A stretch of DNA of 64,000 bases. Source: CFX2 sp014338005 (GTDB taxonomy: Bacteria; Chloroflexota; Anaerolineae; Aggregatilineales; Phototrophicaceae). Where the stretch lies: contig SZPE01000003.1 in NCBI GenBank assembly GCA_030263555.1, positions 1 to 64,000 on the forward strand. Direction: 5' to 3'. The notes under the pieces are model-generated. The model did not search any database, was not told the DNA's origin, and saw only the letters and a list, made by a program, of their open reading frames with translations. Position numbers and translations under genes: made by a program. Below, piece after piece: positions 56,798 through 64,000 of this stretch; the stretch's first letter is position 1; each line of letters starts with the position of its first letter.

Positions 56798-57994
56798 ATG
56801 TCGGACGTATTCGTTTCCTACTCGCGTGTGGATAAGGATTTTGTCCGGCGGCTGGTGATCGCCCTGGCCGACCGTGATTATGATGTGTGGGTGGATTTTG
56901 AGGATATTCCGTTTGGGGCGGACTGGTGGGAGGAAATTCGCAGCGGCATTGAGTCCGCCAATACCGTCCTGTTCATCATCAGCCCGGACTCGCTGGAGTC
57001 AGAATACTGCGGGCTGGAAGTAAACTACGCGCTCAAAAACAACAAACGCCTGGTGCCGATCCTCTACCGGCAGCCTGCCGGCCAGACCGTTCCGCCGCAT
57101 ATCTCGCACATTCAATGGCTGGACTTCAGCGACCCGGCGCGGTTTGACCGGGGTGCGTCGGAACTGGTCGAAACGCTCCAGACCGATCTGGAAGCCGTCC
57201 GCCGCCATACCCGGCTGCTGGTGCGCGCCAGGGAGTGGGAGAACAACGGCCACAGCCACAGCCTGCTGCTGCGCGGCGAGCCGCTGGAGGAGGCCGAAAG
57301 CCTGCTCGACGGCCTGCCGCTGACCGACTTGCAGCGCGAATATATCGCGGCCAGCCGCCAGGCCGACCTGCGACGGCAGATGCTCGACCGCTTCGCCTGG
57401 GCGTTCGCCGGTGGGCTGCTGACGATTGCCTTCTGGGCGTTTTCCACTTTTCGCAGCGACGTGCTTATCACGCCGGTACGCATCATCTATACCATCGCGT
57501 TGGGGCAGACGTTCGGGCTGTGCCTGGGGGCGATGGCCGTCCTGACCGGCGAACTGCCGCAGGGGCTTCAGCTGTGGCTGCCGGCGCGCGCGCCGGGGCG
57601 CGTGGTGTTGTGCCTGCTACTGGGCGTGCTGGCCTGGGGCAGCTACCGCTGGTTTCTAGAAAATCTGGCGCTAACGCCGCAGGACTTAAACGCGCTGCTG
57701 CTGGGTGGGGCGGGGCTGGCGGGGGGCTTCATCGTGCGGCTGCTGCTGCGCCCGCCGGGCTGGCTGGCGGCGCTGCTGACGGCGGTTTTTACTTTTGTGC
57801 CGATCATCATCACTTACGACAGTTTTTTTGCCGACACAGGCGGTTTTGTACCCCTGATCTTTTTCGACTTCCGCGACCAGTTGTTTTCGATTGCGATACC
57901 GATGGTCGCGCTGCTGGCGGTCGGCGCGAACGCGCACGCGCTCTACCGGCAGGCGCGGCAATTTTTCCACCGGATGACCCCACATGAAGGATGA
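56798..57994 (+). CDS. TIR-domain membrane protein
   Basis: 398 residues. N-terminal TIR (TIR_2) at 2-130: DVFVSYSRVD, the WVDFEDIPFGADWW BB-loop region, and SEYCGLEVNYAL with the putative NADase Glu E74. A linker, REWENNGHSHSLLLRGEPL (146-164), followed by LTDLQREYIAASRQ, is the type found after bacterial TIR domains fused to WD40 or TPR parts. Instead of those, six hydrophobic helices follow (about 200-390), so the TIR domain is membrane-tethered. It lies inside a beta-oxidation operon, 53 nt after the SDR, and its stop abuts the acyl-CoA dehydrogenase start. Confidence 0.87.
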   Translation: MSDVFVSYSRVDKDFVRRLVIALADRDYDVWVDFEDIPFGADWWEEIRSGIESANTVLFIISPDSLESEYCGLEVNYALKNNKRLVPILYRQPAGQTVPPHISHIQWLDFSDPARFDRGASELVETLQTDLEAVRRHTRLLVRAREWENNGHSHSLLLRGEPLEEAESLLDGLPLTDLQREYIAASRQADLRRQMLDRFAWAFAGGLLTIAFWAFSTFRSDVLITPVRIIYTIALGQTFGLCLGAMAVLTGELPQGLQLWLPARAPGRVVLCLLLGVLAWGSYRWFLENLALTPQDLNALLLGGAGLAGGFIVRLLLRPPGWLAALLTAVFTFVPIIITYDSFFADTGGFVPLIFFDFRDQLFSIAIPMVALLAVGANAHALYRQARQFFHRMTPHEG

Positions 57995-58002
57995 GGAAGG
58001 AT

Positions 58003-59100
58003 ATGGTTTCATTCACCCCTACCGAAGAACAACAACTGCTGCTTGATACGATTCGCCGATATGCCGTCAACGACGTGCGGGCAGCGGCGCATGATGCCGA
58101 CGAGTCCGGCCAAATTCCGCCGGAACTGACCCGCACCGGCTGGCAGATCGGCCTCGTGCCGTCCGCCATCCCGGAAGAACTGGGCGGTTTTGGCGAGATG
58201 AGCGCCCTCACCGGCGTGCTGGCCGCCGAGGAACTGGCCTTTGGCGACCTGGCCGTCGCTTTGCAGGTGATGTCCCCGGCCCTGTTTGCTTACCCGGTTT
58301 CGCTGTATGGCACGGCGGAGCAGCGGGAAAACCTGCTGCCGGCCTTCCTGGAGGAGCAGTTTTTCCCGGCGACGGCGGCGCTGCTCGAACCCGGTATCGG
58401 TTTCGACCCCTTCGATTTGCAGACGGTCGCTTCGGCCAGCAACGGCAGTGTTTGCCTGAACGGCAGCAAAGCCTACGTGCCGCTGGCGGAAGATGCCCGG
58501 CTGATGCTGGTTTATGCCCGCAATGCCGAGTCCGGGGATGTGGACGCTTACATCGTGGAAAAAGGCGCTGCCGGCGTGCAGATCGAAAAACGCGAGCTGA
58601 TGATGGGTCTGCGCGCCCTGCCGACCTACCGCGTCCACTTCGTTAACGTGGAGATTGAGGCGGCGGCGCGGCTGGGCGGCGCGGCCGGCAGCGATTTTAA
58701 CGCCCTGCTCAATCGCAGCCAGGTGGCGCTGGCGGCGATGGCCGTTGGCGTGGCGCGGGCGTCGTTCGAGTACGCGCGCGATTACGCCAAACAGCGCGTG
58801 CAGTTCGGCAAACCCATCGCCCAGAACCAGTCCATCGCCTTCATGCTGGCGGAGATGGCGATTGAGATTGACGCGGTGCGGCTGCTGGCGTGGGAAGCCG
58901 CCTGGAAGCTCGACCGGGGCGAAGATGCCACCCGCGAAGCCTACCTTGCTAAACAATATGCCGACAAAATGGTGCTGCAAGTGGCCGACAACGGCCTGCA
59001 AATCCTGGGTGGTTACGGCTTCATCCGCGAATACCCGGTCGAACGCTGGCTGCGGAACGGGCGTGGTTTCCCCACCTTTACCGGCATGGCGATGGTGTAG
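58003..59100 (+). CDS. acyl-CoA dehydrogenase lacking the catalytic Glu
   Basis: 365 residues from the ATG at 58003 (AGGA at 57994-57997 with 5-nt spacing; an ATGA overlap at 57991 is an alternative). FAD-fold features are present: RSQVALAAMAVGVARASFEYARDYAKQRVQFGKPI, and GLQILGGYGFIREYPVERW. But the chain ends RNGRGFPTFTGMAMV, where active enzymes have RD-x-K-x-x-x-I-Y-E-G-T and a final helix. The Glu of YEGT is thus absent. It is probably the non-catalytic partner of the next acyl-CoA dehydrogenase. Confidence 0.88.
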   Translation: MVSFTPTEEQQLLLDTIRRYAVNDVRAAAHDADESGQIPPELTRTGWQIGLVPSAIPEELGGFGEMSALTGVLAAEELAFGDLAVALQVMSPALFAYPVSLYGTAEQRENLLPAFLEEQFFPATAALLEPGIGFDPFDLQTVASASNGSVCLNGSKAYVPLAEDARLMLVYARNAESGDVDAYIVEKGAAGVQIEKRELMMGLRALPTYRVHFVNVEIEAAARLGGAAGSDFNALLNRSQVALAAMAVGVARASFEYARDYAKQRVQFGKPIAQNQSIAFMLAEMAIEIDAVRLLAWEAAWKLDRGEDATREAYLAKQYADKMVLQVADNGLQILGGYGFIREYPVERWLRNGRGFPTFTGMAMV

Positions 59101-59103
59101 TCT

Positions 59104-59159
59104 CCAGTTCCCAGATACCGGTTTCCAGCTTTTCTGGTGGTTGGTAGCTGGCAGCCGGC
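59104..59159. repeat. degenerate 7-bp tandem repeats
   Basis: Eight heptamers: CCAGTTC, CCAGATA, CCGGTTT, CCAGCTT, TTCTGGT, GGTTGGT, AGCTGGC, AGCCGGC. The first four and last four are roughly reverse complements, so the RNA could fold. It lies between the two acyl-CoA dehydrogenase genes. Confidence 0.7.
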
Positions 59160-59203
59160 TGCCCTGTATTAACTGAGGTCGAATGTAAAGCGAGATAAAA
59201 GCA

Positions 59204-60478
59204 ATGGCAATCAGCTTTGAAATCCCCGAATTTGTGCAGCAGATGGCGCAGATGGCCGGTTTTATGGCGCAGACTTACATGCGCCCCCATGCGCGCCGGC
59301 TGGACGAAAACGAACATGAACGCCCGAAGGAATTTGTCGAGGCCATGTGGCCGATTTTGCGCGACCAGCAGAAGGCCACGCTCGACAAACTGACCGCGCC
59401 GCCGGCCAACGGCGGGGACAAAGGCGGCGAGCCGAAGAAAAAACGCCCCGGCACGCGCAACCTGCAGCTGATGTTGATGATCGAACAGTTGGCCTGGGGG
59501 GACGCCGGCGTTTACCTGTGCCTGCCGAGCGCCGGCCTGGGCGGTTTCGCCATCGAGGCGGTCGGCACGACCGAGCAAAAGCTCCGCCTGCTGACGCGCT
59601 TCGCCGAAGGTGATCAGCCGGTATGGGGCGCGATGGCGATCACCGAGCCGGGCGCGGGGTCGGATAACTCGTCCATCGCCACGACGGCGGTTTTCGATGA
59701 GGAGCATAACCAGTGGGTCATCAACGGCGAAAAAATCTTCATCACCAGCGGCAAGCTGGCGCTGGAAGAATCCAACGGCTTGGTGATCGTATGGGCGACG
59801 GTGAACAAAGCCGCCGGGCGCGCGGGCATCAAACCGTTTGTGGTGGAAGCCGGCACGCCGGGCGTGAGCATCGGCAAGGTGGAGATCAAACACGGCATCC
59901 GCGCCAGCGACACGGTTTCGATTGTGTTCAACGACGCGCGCATCCCGGCGGATAATATCCTGGGCAGCCCCGAAGTGCAGGCCAGCAGCGAGGACAAGGG
60001 TTTTAAAGGCGCGATGGCGACCTTCGACGCCAGCCGCCCGATTGTGGCTGCCAGCGCCCTGGGCGTGGGGCGCGCCGCACTGGAGTTCGTTAAAGAAAAA
60101 CTGGCCGAAAACGGCGTCGAAATCCCCTACACCCTGCCGTACCACAAACTGACCGCCGTCCAGCGCGACGTGCTGGAGATGGAAGCCCAGTGGAAAGCGG
60201 CCTACCTGCTGACGCTGCGTTCGATTGCCATGCTGGACGAAGGGCTGCACAACAGCCTGGAAGCCTCGATGGCGAAGGTAAAGGCCGCCAAAGCCTGCGC
60301 CTGGATCGCGCAGAAGGCCGTCGAGATGCTGGGTATGATGGGTTACAGCCGCGAATGGCTGGTCGAAAAGTGGATGCGCGATTCCAAGATCGCGGAAATC
60401 TATGAAGGCACGAACCAGATCAACACGCTGATCGTGGCGCGCCGCATCCTGGATTACTCGCGGCGGGAACTGGCGTAA
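59204..60478 (+). CDS. acyl-CoA dehydrogenase (catalytic subunit)
   Basis: 424 residues. Flavoenzyme that makes the 2,3-double bond in acyl-CoA. Motifs: WGAMAITEPGAGSDNSS for FAD/substrate binding, a central EFVKEKLAENGVEIPY segment, and the full C-terminal MRDSKIAEIYEGTNQI with the base Glu. A short insert, PPANGGDKGGEPKKKRPG (about 65-82), is unusual and positively charged. Paired with the preceding Glu-less dehydrogenase, it probably forms a heteromer. No strong ribosome site: GAGATAAAAGCA before ATG. Confidence 0.93.
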   Translation: MAISFEIPEFVQQMAQMAGFMAQTYMRPHARRLDENEHERPKEFVEAMWPILRDQQKATLDKLTAPPANGGDKGGEPKKKRPGTRNLQLMLMIEQLAWGDAGVYLCLPSAGLGGFAIEAVGTTEQKLRLLTRFAEGDQPVWGAMAITEPGAGSDNSSIATTAVFDEEHNQWVINGEKIFITSGKLALEESNGLVIVWATVNKAAGRAGIKPFVVEAGTPGVSIGKVEIKHGIRASDTVSIVFNDARIPADNILGSPEVQASSEDKGFKGAMATFDASRPIVAASALGVGRAALEFVKEKLAENGVEIPYTLPYHKLTAVQRDVLEMEAQWKAAYLLTLRSIAMLDEGLHNSLEASMAKVKAAKACAWIAQKAVEMLGMMGYSREWLVEKWMRDSKIAEIYEGTNQINTLIVARRILDYSRRELA

Positions 60479-60507
60479 TGGGCGGCTGAGAACCCCATGA
60501 GAGCGTA

Positions 60508-60581
60508 ACGCAAAGGCGCAAGGGGGCGAAAGGCGCGCAGTAACCCGTTCTTTGCGTCTTTGCCCCTTCGCCTCTGTGTGT
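60508..60581. repeat. head-to-head degenerate 8-bp repeats
   Basis: Left array ACGCAAAG, GCGCAAGG, GGGCGAAA, GGCGCGCA (60508-60539). Right array CTTTGCGT, CTTTGCCC, CTTCGCCT, CTGTGTGT (60550-60581). The arms are reverse complements of each other at the outer unit. They fill the gap before the FadN-like gene. Confidence 0.72.
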
Positions 60582-60627
60582 TGAATCTATTTATCGCGCA
60601 TCTGGAATTTATTGTTGAGGAGACAAA

Positions 60628-63099
60628 ATGGCTTATCACATTCGCAAAGCAGCCGTCATCGGCTCCGGCACGATGGGCGGCGGTATCGCCACCCTGCTGG
60701 CGGCGGTGGGCATAGATACCGTCGTACTGGACATCCCGGCCAAAGGCACGCAGCCGGGCGACCCGCCCGCCAAACGGAATGCCCTGGTTAACGACAACCT
60801 GAAAAAGCTGATCGGCGCGCGCCCGCCGCAGGTATTCGTCGCTTCTGACATGGAGCGCATCCAGACCGGCAACCTGGACGACAACCTGGCTATGGTAAGT
60901 GACGCCGACTGGATTATCGAAGTGGTGGTCGAACGGCTGGACATAAAACGCAGCCTGATGGCAAAGCTGATCGAAGTCGCCCGCCCAGACGCCATCATCA
61001 CCACCAACACCTCCGGCATCCCGATTCAGGCCATCGCCGAAGGGATGGGCGAGGGCTTCAGCCGCCGGTTTATGGGGACGCACTTTTTTAACCCGCCGCG
61101 CCACCTGCACCTGCTGGAAGTCATCCCTCACCCGAACACCGACCCCGAACTGGTGCAGTACATGGTGGACTTCGGCACACGGACGCTCGGCAAGGGCGTG
61201 GTGATCTGCAAGGACAAACCCAACTTCATCGGCAACCGTTTTATGAGCATGTCCGGTATGCAGGTGATGAACTACGCGCTGGACAACGGCTTCACGGTCG
61301 AGGAGGTGGACAGCCTGACCGGGCCGCTGATCGGGCATCCCAAAACGGCCACCTTCCGGCTGAACGATCTGGTCGGCTTCGACGTGGCGGTGCATGTCGC
61401 CCGCAATCTGTACGAGGCTATCCCCGACGACCCGGCCCGCGAGGTGCTTAACCACCCCAAAGCGGCGGCGCTCAGCCAAAAGTTGCTGGATAACAACTGG
61501 CTGGGCAACAAAACCGGCCAGGGTTTTTACAAGATGGTGAAAGGCGAAAGCGGTGAAAAGGAATTCTGGGCGCTGAACCTCGAAACATTGGAGTACGAGC
61601 CGCCGAAAAACCCCCGTTTTGAAAGCGTCGGCAAACACCGCAAGGTCGAGCCGCTGGGCGAGCGGATTCGCCTGCTCATCAACGAGGAAGACCGGGCCGC
61701 CAAACTGCTGTGGCATCTGCACGCCTTCTACCTGGCCTATGCTTCGAACCGCGTGCCGGAAATCACCGATACGATTCTGAATATTGATAATGCTCAGAAG
61801 TGGGGCTTCGGCCACGAGATGGGGCCGTTTGAAATCTGGGACGCCATCGGCGTGGCAGAGACGATCCCGCAGTTCGAGGCGGCGGGCTATCCGGTGGCGG
61901 ACTGGGTTAAACACATGGTCGCCAAAGGCAGCCGGACGTTTTACCTGTATGACGAGGACGGCTTGAAAACCGCCTATTACAGCCCTCAGGACAACGACTA
62001 CGTGCCGGTTCCGGTTGACCCGCGCGCTATCAGCGTTAAACAACTGCGCGCCAGAAAAGTGCCGGTGGCGGTCAGTCCGCAGGCCGGTTTACCGGAAAAC
62101 GTGCTGGAACAGTGGCGGCGCGAGCCGTTGGGCGTGGTCGCCAGCAACGACAGCGCCAGCGTGCTGGATATGGGCGACGGCGTGGCGCTGCTGGAACTTC
62201 ACAGCCAGGCCAACGCGATTGATCTGGATTTGATCGAAATGGCCTGGCAGGCGCTGGACATCCTCGACCGCGATTTTGACGCGCTGGTGGTCGGCCACGA
62301 CGGCGAACGTTTTAACATCGGCGCAAATGTGTTTATGGTGGTGATGGCCGTGCAGAGCGGCCAGATGCAGCAGCTTGAGGGCATGATTCGCCGCCTGCAA
62401 GACCTGACCCAGGCCATGCGCTATCATCATAAGCCGGTTGTGACCGCGCCGTTTAATATGGCGCTGGGCGGCGGCACGGAACTGCTGATGTCCGGCACAA
62501 AAATCGTCGCCCATGCCGAACTGTACGCCGGGCTGGTCGAGTTCGGTGTTGGCCTCATCCCGGCGGGCGGCGGCTGCAAGGAAATGCTGCGCCGCGTGGT
62601 CAGCCCGGTGATGGCCGCCTCACCCAACGCCGACGTGCTGCCGCACCTGCAAAAAGCCTTTGAAGCGATTGCGACTGCCAAAGTCAGCACCAGCGCGATG
62701 GAAGCCCGCGAGATTGGCTTCCTGGCGGCGGACGATAAAATCGTGATGAACCGCGCCCACCTGCTAGGGGAGGCTAAACGAGCCGCGCGCCGGCTGGCGG
62801 ACGATTACACACCGAAGCGTCCCGGCAAAGTGTGGGCCGCCGGGCGCGATGCCTACGCCGCGCTGCTGCTGGGCATCGAGGGCTTCCGCGAGAGCGGCTT
62901 CGCCAGCGATTACGACGCTTTCATCGCCCGCAAGCTGGCCTACGTCTTAACCGGCGGCGCGATCAGCGAGCCGGGTTGGGTGGACGAGCAGGTCATTCTG
63001 AACCTGGAGCGCGAAGCCTTCATGAGCCTCGTCACTGAGGAGAAAACCCAGGAGCGCATCGCCTACATGCTGCAAAACAACAAACCGCTGCGGAATTAG
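60628..63099 (+). CDS. fadN: 3-hydroxyacyl-CoA dehydrogenase / enoyl-CoA hydratase (FadN-like)
   Basis: 823 residues. Domain order is dehydrogenase first, then hydratase, as in Bacillus FadN and unlike FadB. NAD motif GSGTMGGG (12-19), the catalytic MGTHFFNPPRHLHLLEVIP region, and NFIGNRF in the first half. The crotonase part (about 520-720) has NIGANVF, MALGGGTELLMSG and GLVEFGVGLIPAGGG, keeping both Glu. It carries out steps 2 and 3 of beta-oxidation. A clean GGAG lies before the ATG. Thiolase follows after about 107 nt of heptamer repeats. Confidence 0.93.
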   Translation: MAYHIRKAAVIGSGTMGGGIATLLAAVGIDTVVLDIPAKGTQPGDPPAKRNALVNDNLKKLIGARPPQVFVASDMERIQTGNLDDNLAMVSDADWIIEVVVERLDIKRSLMAKLIEVARPDAIITTNTSGIPIQAIAEGMGEGFSRRFMGTHFFNPPRHLHLLEVIPHPNTDPELVQYMVDFGTRTLGKGVVICKDKPNFIGNRFMSMSGMQVMNYALDNGFTVEEVDSLTGPLIGHPKTATFRLNDLVGFDVAVHVARNLYEAIPDDPAREVLNHPKAAALSQKLLDNNWLGNKTGQGFYKMVKGESGEKEFWALNLETLEYEPPKNPRFESVGKHRKVEPLGERIRLLINEEDRAAKLLWHLHAFYLAYASNRVPEITDTILNIDNAQKWGFGHEMGPFEIWDAIGVAETIPQFEAAGYPVADWVKHMVAKGSRTFYLYDEDGLKTAYYSPQDNDYVPVPVDPRAISVKQLRARKVPVAVSPQAGLPENVLEQWRREPLGVVASNDSASVLDMGDGVALLELHSQANAIDLDLIEMAWQALDILDRDFDALVVGHDGERFNIGANVFMVVMAVQSGQMQQLEGMIRRLQDLTQAMRYHHKPVVTAPFNMALGGGTELLMSGTKIVAHAELYAGLVEFGVGLIPAGGGCKEMLRRVVSPVMAASPNADVLPHLQKAFEAIATAKVSTSAMEAREIGFLAADDKIVMNRAHLLGEAKRAARRLADDYTPKRPGKVWAAGRDAYAALLLGIEGFRESGFASDYDAFIARKLAYVLTGGAISEPGWVDEQVILNLEREAFMSLVTEEKTQERIAYMLQNNKPLRN

Positions 63100-63205
63100 G
63101 GACGAGGGATGAGCCATGAGGTACGAGTCGGGAAAAATCGCTGCATCCTAACTAACCACTGACAACCGAAGACTAAGGACTATAGACTGACGACTGGAGA
63201 CTTAT
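63100..63205. repeat. degenerate 7-bp tandem repeats between fadN and thiolase
   Basis: Four heptamers of type NNAYGAG (GGACGAG, GGATGAG, CCATGAG, GTACGAG; 63100-63127), then, after an irregular 22 nt, eight of type GACTNNN or close (AACTAAC, CACTGAC, AACCGAA, GACTAAG, GACTATA, GACTGAC, GACTGGA, GACTTAT; 63150-63205). The GGAG in GACTGGA-GACT, 8 nt before the thiolase ATG, is the likely ribosome-binding site, so the repeat supplies it. Confidence 0.8.
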
Positions 63206-63206
63206 T

Positions 63207-64000
63207 ATGCGAGAAGCAGTAATCGTCGCCGCGGCCCGTACCGCCGTTGGCAAATCGAAAAAGGGCGTTACCCGCAACACCCGCTCGGACGATATGGCGG
63301 CGGCGGTCATTGTTGACCTGCTGCGGCAGACCGAGGGCAAACTTGACCCGATGGACATTGATGATGTGGTGATCGGCTGCGCCATGCCGGAAGGCGCGCA
63401 GGGTTTAAACTTCGCCCGCGTGATTGCGCTGCGCGCCGGGCTGCCGGTCGAGACACCGGGCATGACCGTTAACCGCTTCTGTTCCAGCGGCCTGCAAACC
63501 ATTGCCCAGGCCGCCGAACGTATCATCGCCGACGGCGCGGACATCATCATCGCCGGTGGGGCGGAAACCATGTCACTGGTGCCGATGAGCGGCTTTCACA
63601 TCAGCCCGAACCCCTACATGGCCGCCAATGACCCGAACGTTTACATGAGCATGGGGCATACAGCGGAGCGCGTGGCCGACGAGTTCAACGTCAGCCGCGA
63701 GGACATGGACGAGTTCGCCTATCACAGCCACCGCAAAGCCGCCCAGGCCACCGACGCCGGGTACTTTAAACAGGAAATCGTGCCGTTCGAGGTGGAGGAA
63801 ACGGTCATCGGCGAGGACGGTCTGCCGCATACCTACACCGTCACGCTCGACCAGGACGAACATCTGCGGCGCGATACCACGCTGGAAGGGCTGGCGAAGC
63901 TTAAGCCGGTGTTCCGCCAGGGCGGGCGCGTGACGGCGGGTAATTCCAGCCCGCTCAGCGACGGCGCGGCGGCTGTGATCGTCATGGAAGCCGGTAAAGC
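63207..64000 (+). CDS. fadA: acetyl-CoA acyltransferase (thiolase), cut by window end
   Basis: The frame opens at ATG 63207 and is still open at the window edge (about 264 residues seen of about 390-400). The N-terminus MREAVIVAAARTAVGKSKKG is typical of thiolases. NRFCSSGLQ carries the nucleophilic Cys, and GGAETMSLVPM follows. The visible end, VTAGNSSPLSDGAAAVIVM, is the conserved middle signature. It cleaves 3-ketoacyl-CoA in the last step of beta-oxidation. The other catalytic Cys and His lie beyond the window. Confidence 0.95.
   Translation, partial: MREAVIVAAARTAVGKSKKGVTRNTRSDDMAAAVIVDLLRQTEGKLDPMDIDDVVIGCAMPEGAQGLNFARVIALRAGLPVETPGMTVNRFCSSGLQTIAQAAERIIADGADIIIAGGAETMSLVPMSGFHISPNPYMAANDPNVYMSMGHTAERVADEFNVSREDMDEFAYHSHRKAAQATDAGYFKQEIVPFEVEETVIGEDGLPHTYTVTLDQDEHLRRDTTLEGLAKLKPVFRQGGRVTAGNSSPLSDGAAAVIVMEAGK

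Noticed and set aside
60454..62043. 529-residue minus-strand open frame
   Set aside because: Antisense to the FadN-like gene, which has clear motifs throughout this interval.
63100..63205. possible CRISPR-like array
   Set aside because: Units are 7 bp, degenerate and contiguous, with no spacers and no cas genes nearby.

Overview
The window is GC-rich (visibly well above 60 percent), densely coded bacterial chromosome. It starts inside the 3' part of a 5S rRNA gene and ends inside a thiolase gene. The mix suggests a Chloroflexota (Anaerolineae-like) bacterium. The evidence is a UbiA/UbiD/UbiE menaquinone cluster, a giant BTAD-ATPase-TPR regulator, several lipoproteins with Thr/Pro-rich tethers, GT-C membrane glycosyltransferases, Uma2 and DUF4926 genes, and no outer-membrane machinery. 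This assignment is an inference from gene content, not from a phylogeny.

Layout. 1-10.8 kb: 5S rRNA, an EamA transporter, a four-gene minus-strand operon for late menaquinone synthesis (ubiD, a degenerate M48 protease relative, ubiA, ubiE), a divergent SDR and methyltransferase, leucyl aminopeptidase, then small accessory genes (DUF4926, a lower-GC DUF4231/SLATT-like 2TM protein, DUF2834). 10.9-18.5 kb: a secreted-type fusion of a defective M23 domain, an SH3-like domain and a clan-A glycosidase; an epimerase; and a SARP/AfsR-like regulator divergent from a ParB-like gene, with three direct repeats between them. 18.6-31.7 kb: glycosyltransferase, amidohydrolase, HtpG, a REC-GAF-TIR fusion, a LarA-like racemase with a P-loop kinase, TrmH methyltransferase, Uma2 nuclease, dihydrolipoyl dehydrogenase and two exported proteins.

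32.0-42.7 kb looks like one functional block. It has a MacA-like adaptor, a MacB-like ATPase, a permease with an extra N-terminal membrane domain and a tandem-duplicated periplasmic ligand-binding protein. An OmpR-type response regulator and histidine kinase follow, then two exported proteins (triple SH3 and an LppX/LolA-like protein). Arrays of 11-bp direct repeats, placed the same distance from the -10, precede both the transporter operon and the SH3 gene. The simplest reading is an envelope-sensing regulon controlled by the adjacent two-component system.

42.8-54.9 kb: an intact M23 peptidase-propeller protein, lipoproteins, HAD phosphatases, serA and a serB-like gene, and GT-C or other multi-pass membrane proteins. 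55.2-64 kb: a TetR repressor with a perfect 22-bp palindrome at its promoter, followed by a fatty-acid beta-oxidation operon (SDR, TIR-membrane protein, two acyl-CoA dehydrogenases of which only one keeps the catalytic Glu, FadN-like multifunctional enzyme, thiolase). A TIR gene inside this operon is unusual.

Several families of short intergenic repeats recur: degenerate 7-mers, degenerate 8-mers arranged head to head, and GC-rich palindromes. Two palindromic copies sit in frame inside a glycosyltransferase gene. No CRISPR array, tRNA, insertion sequence or prophage was seen.
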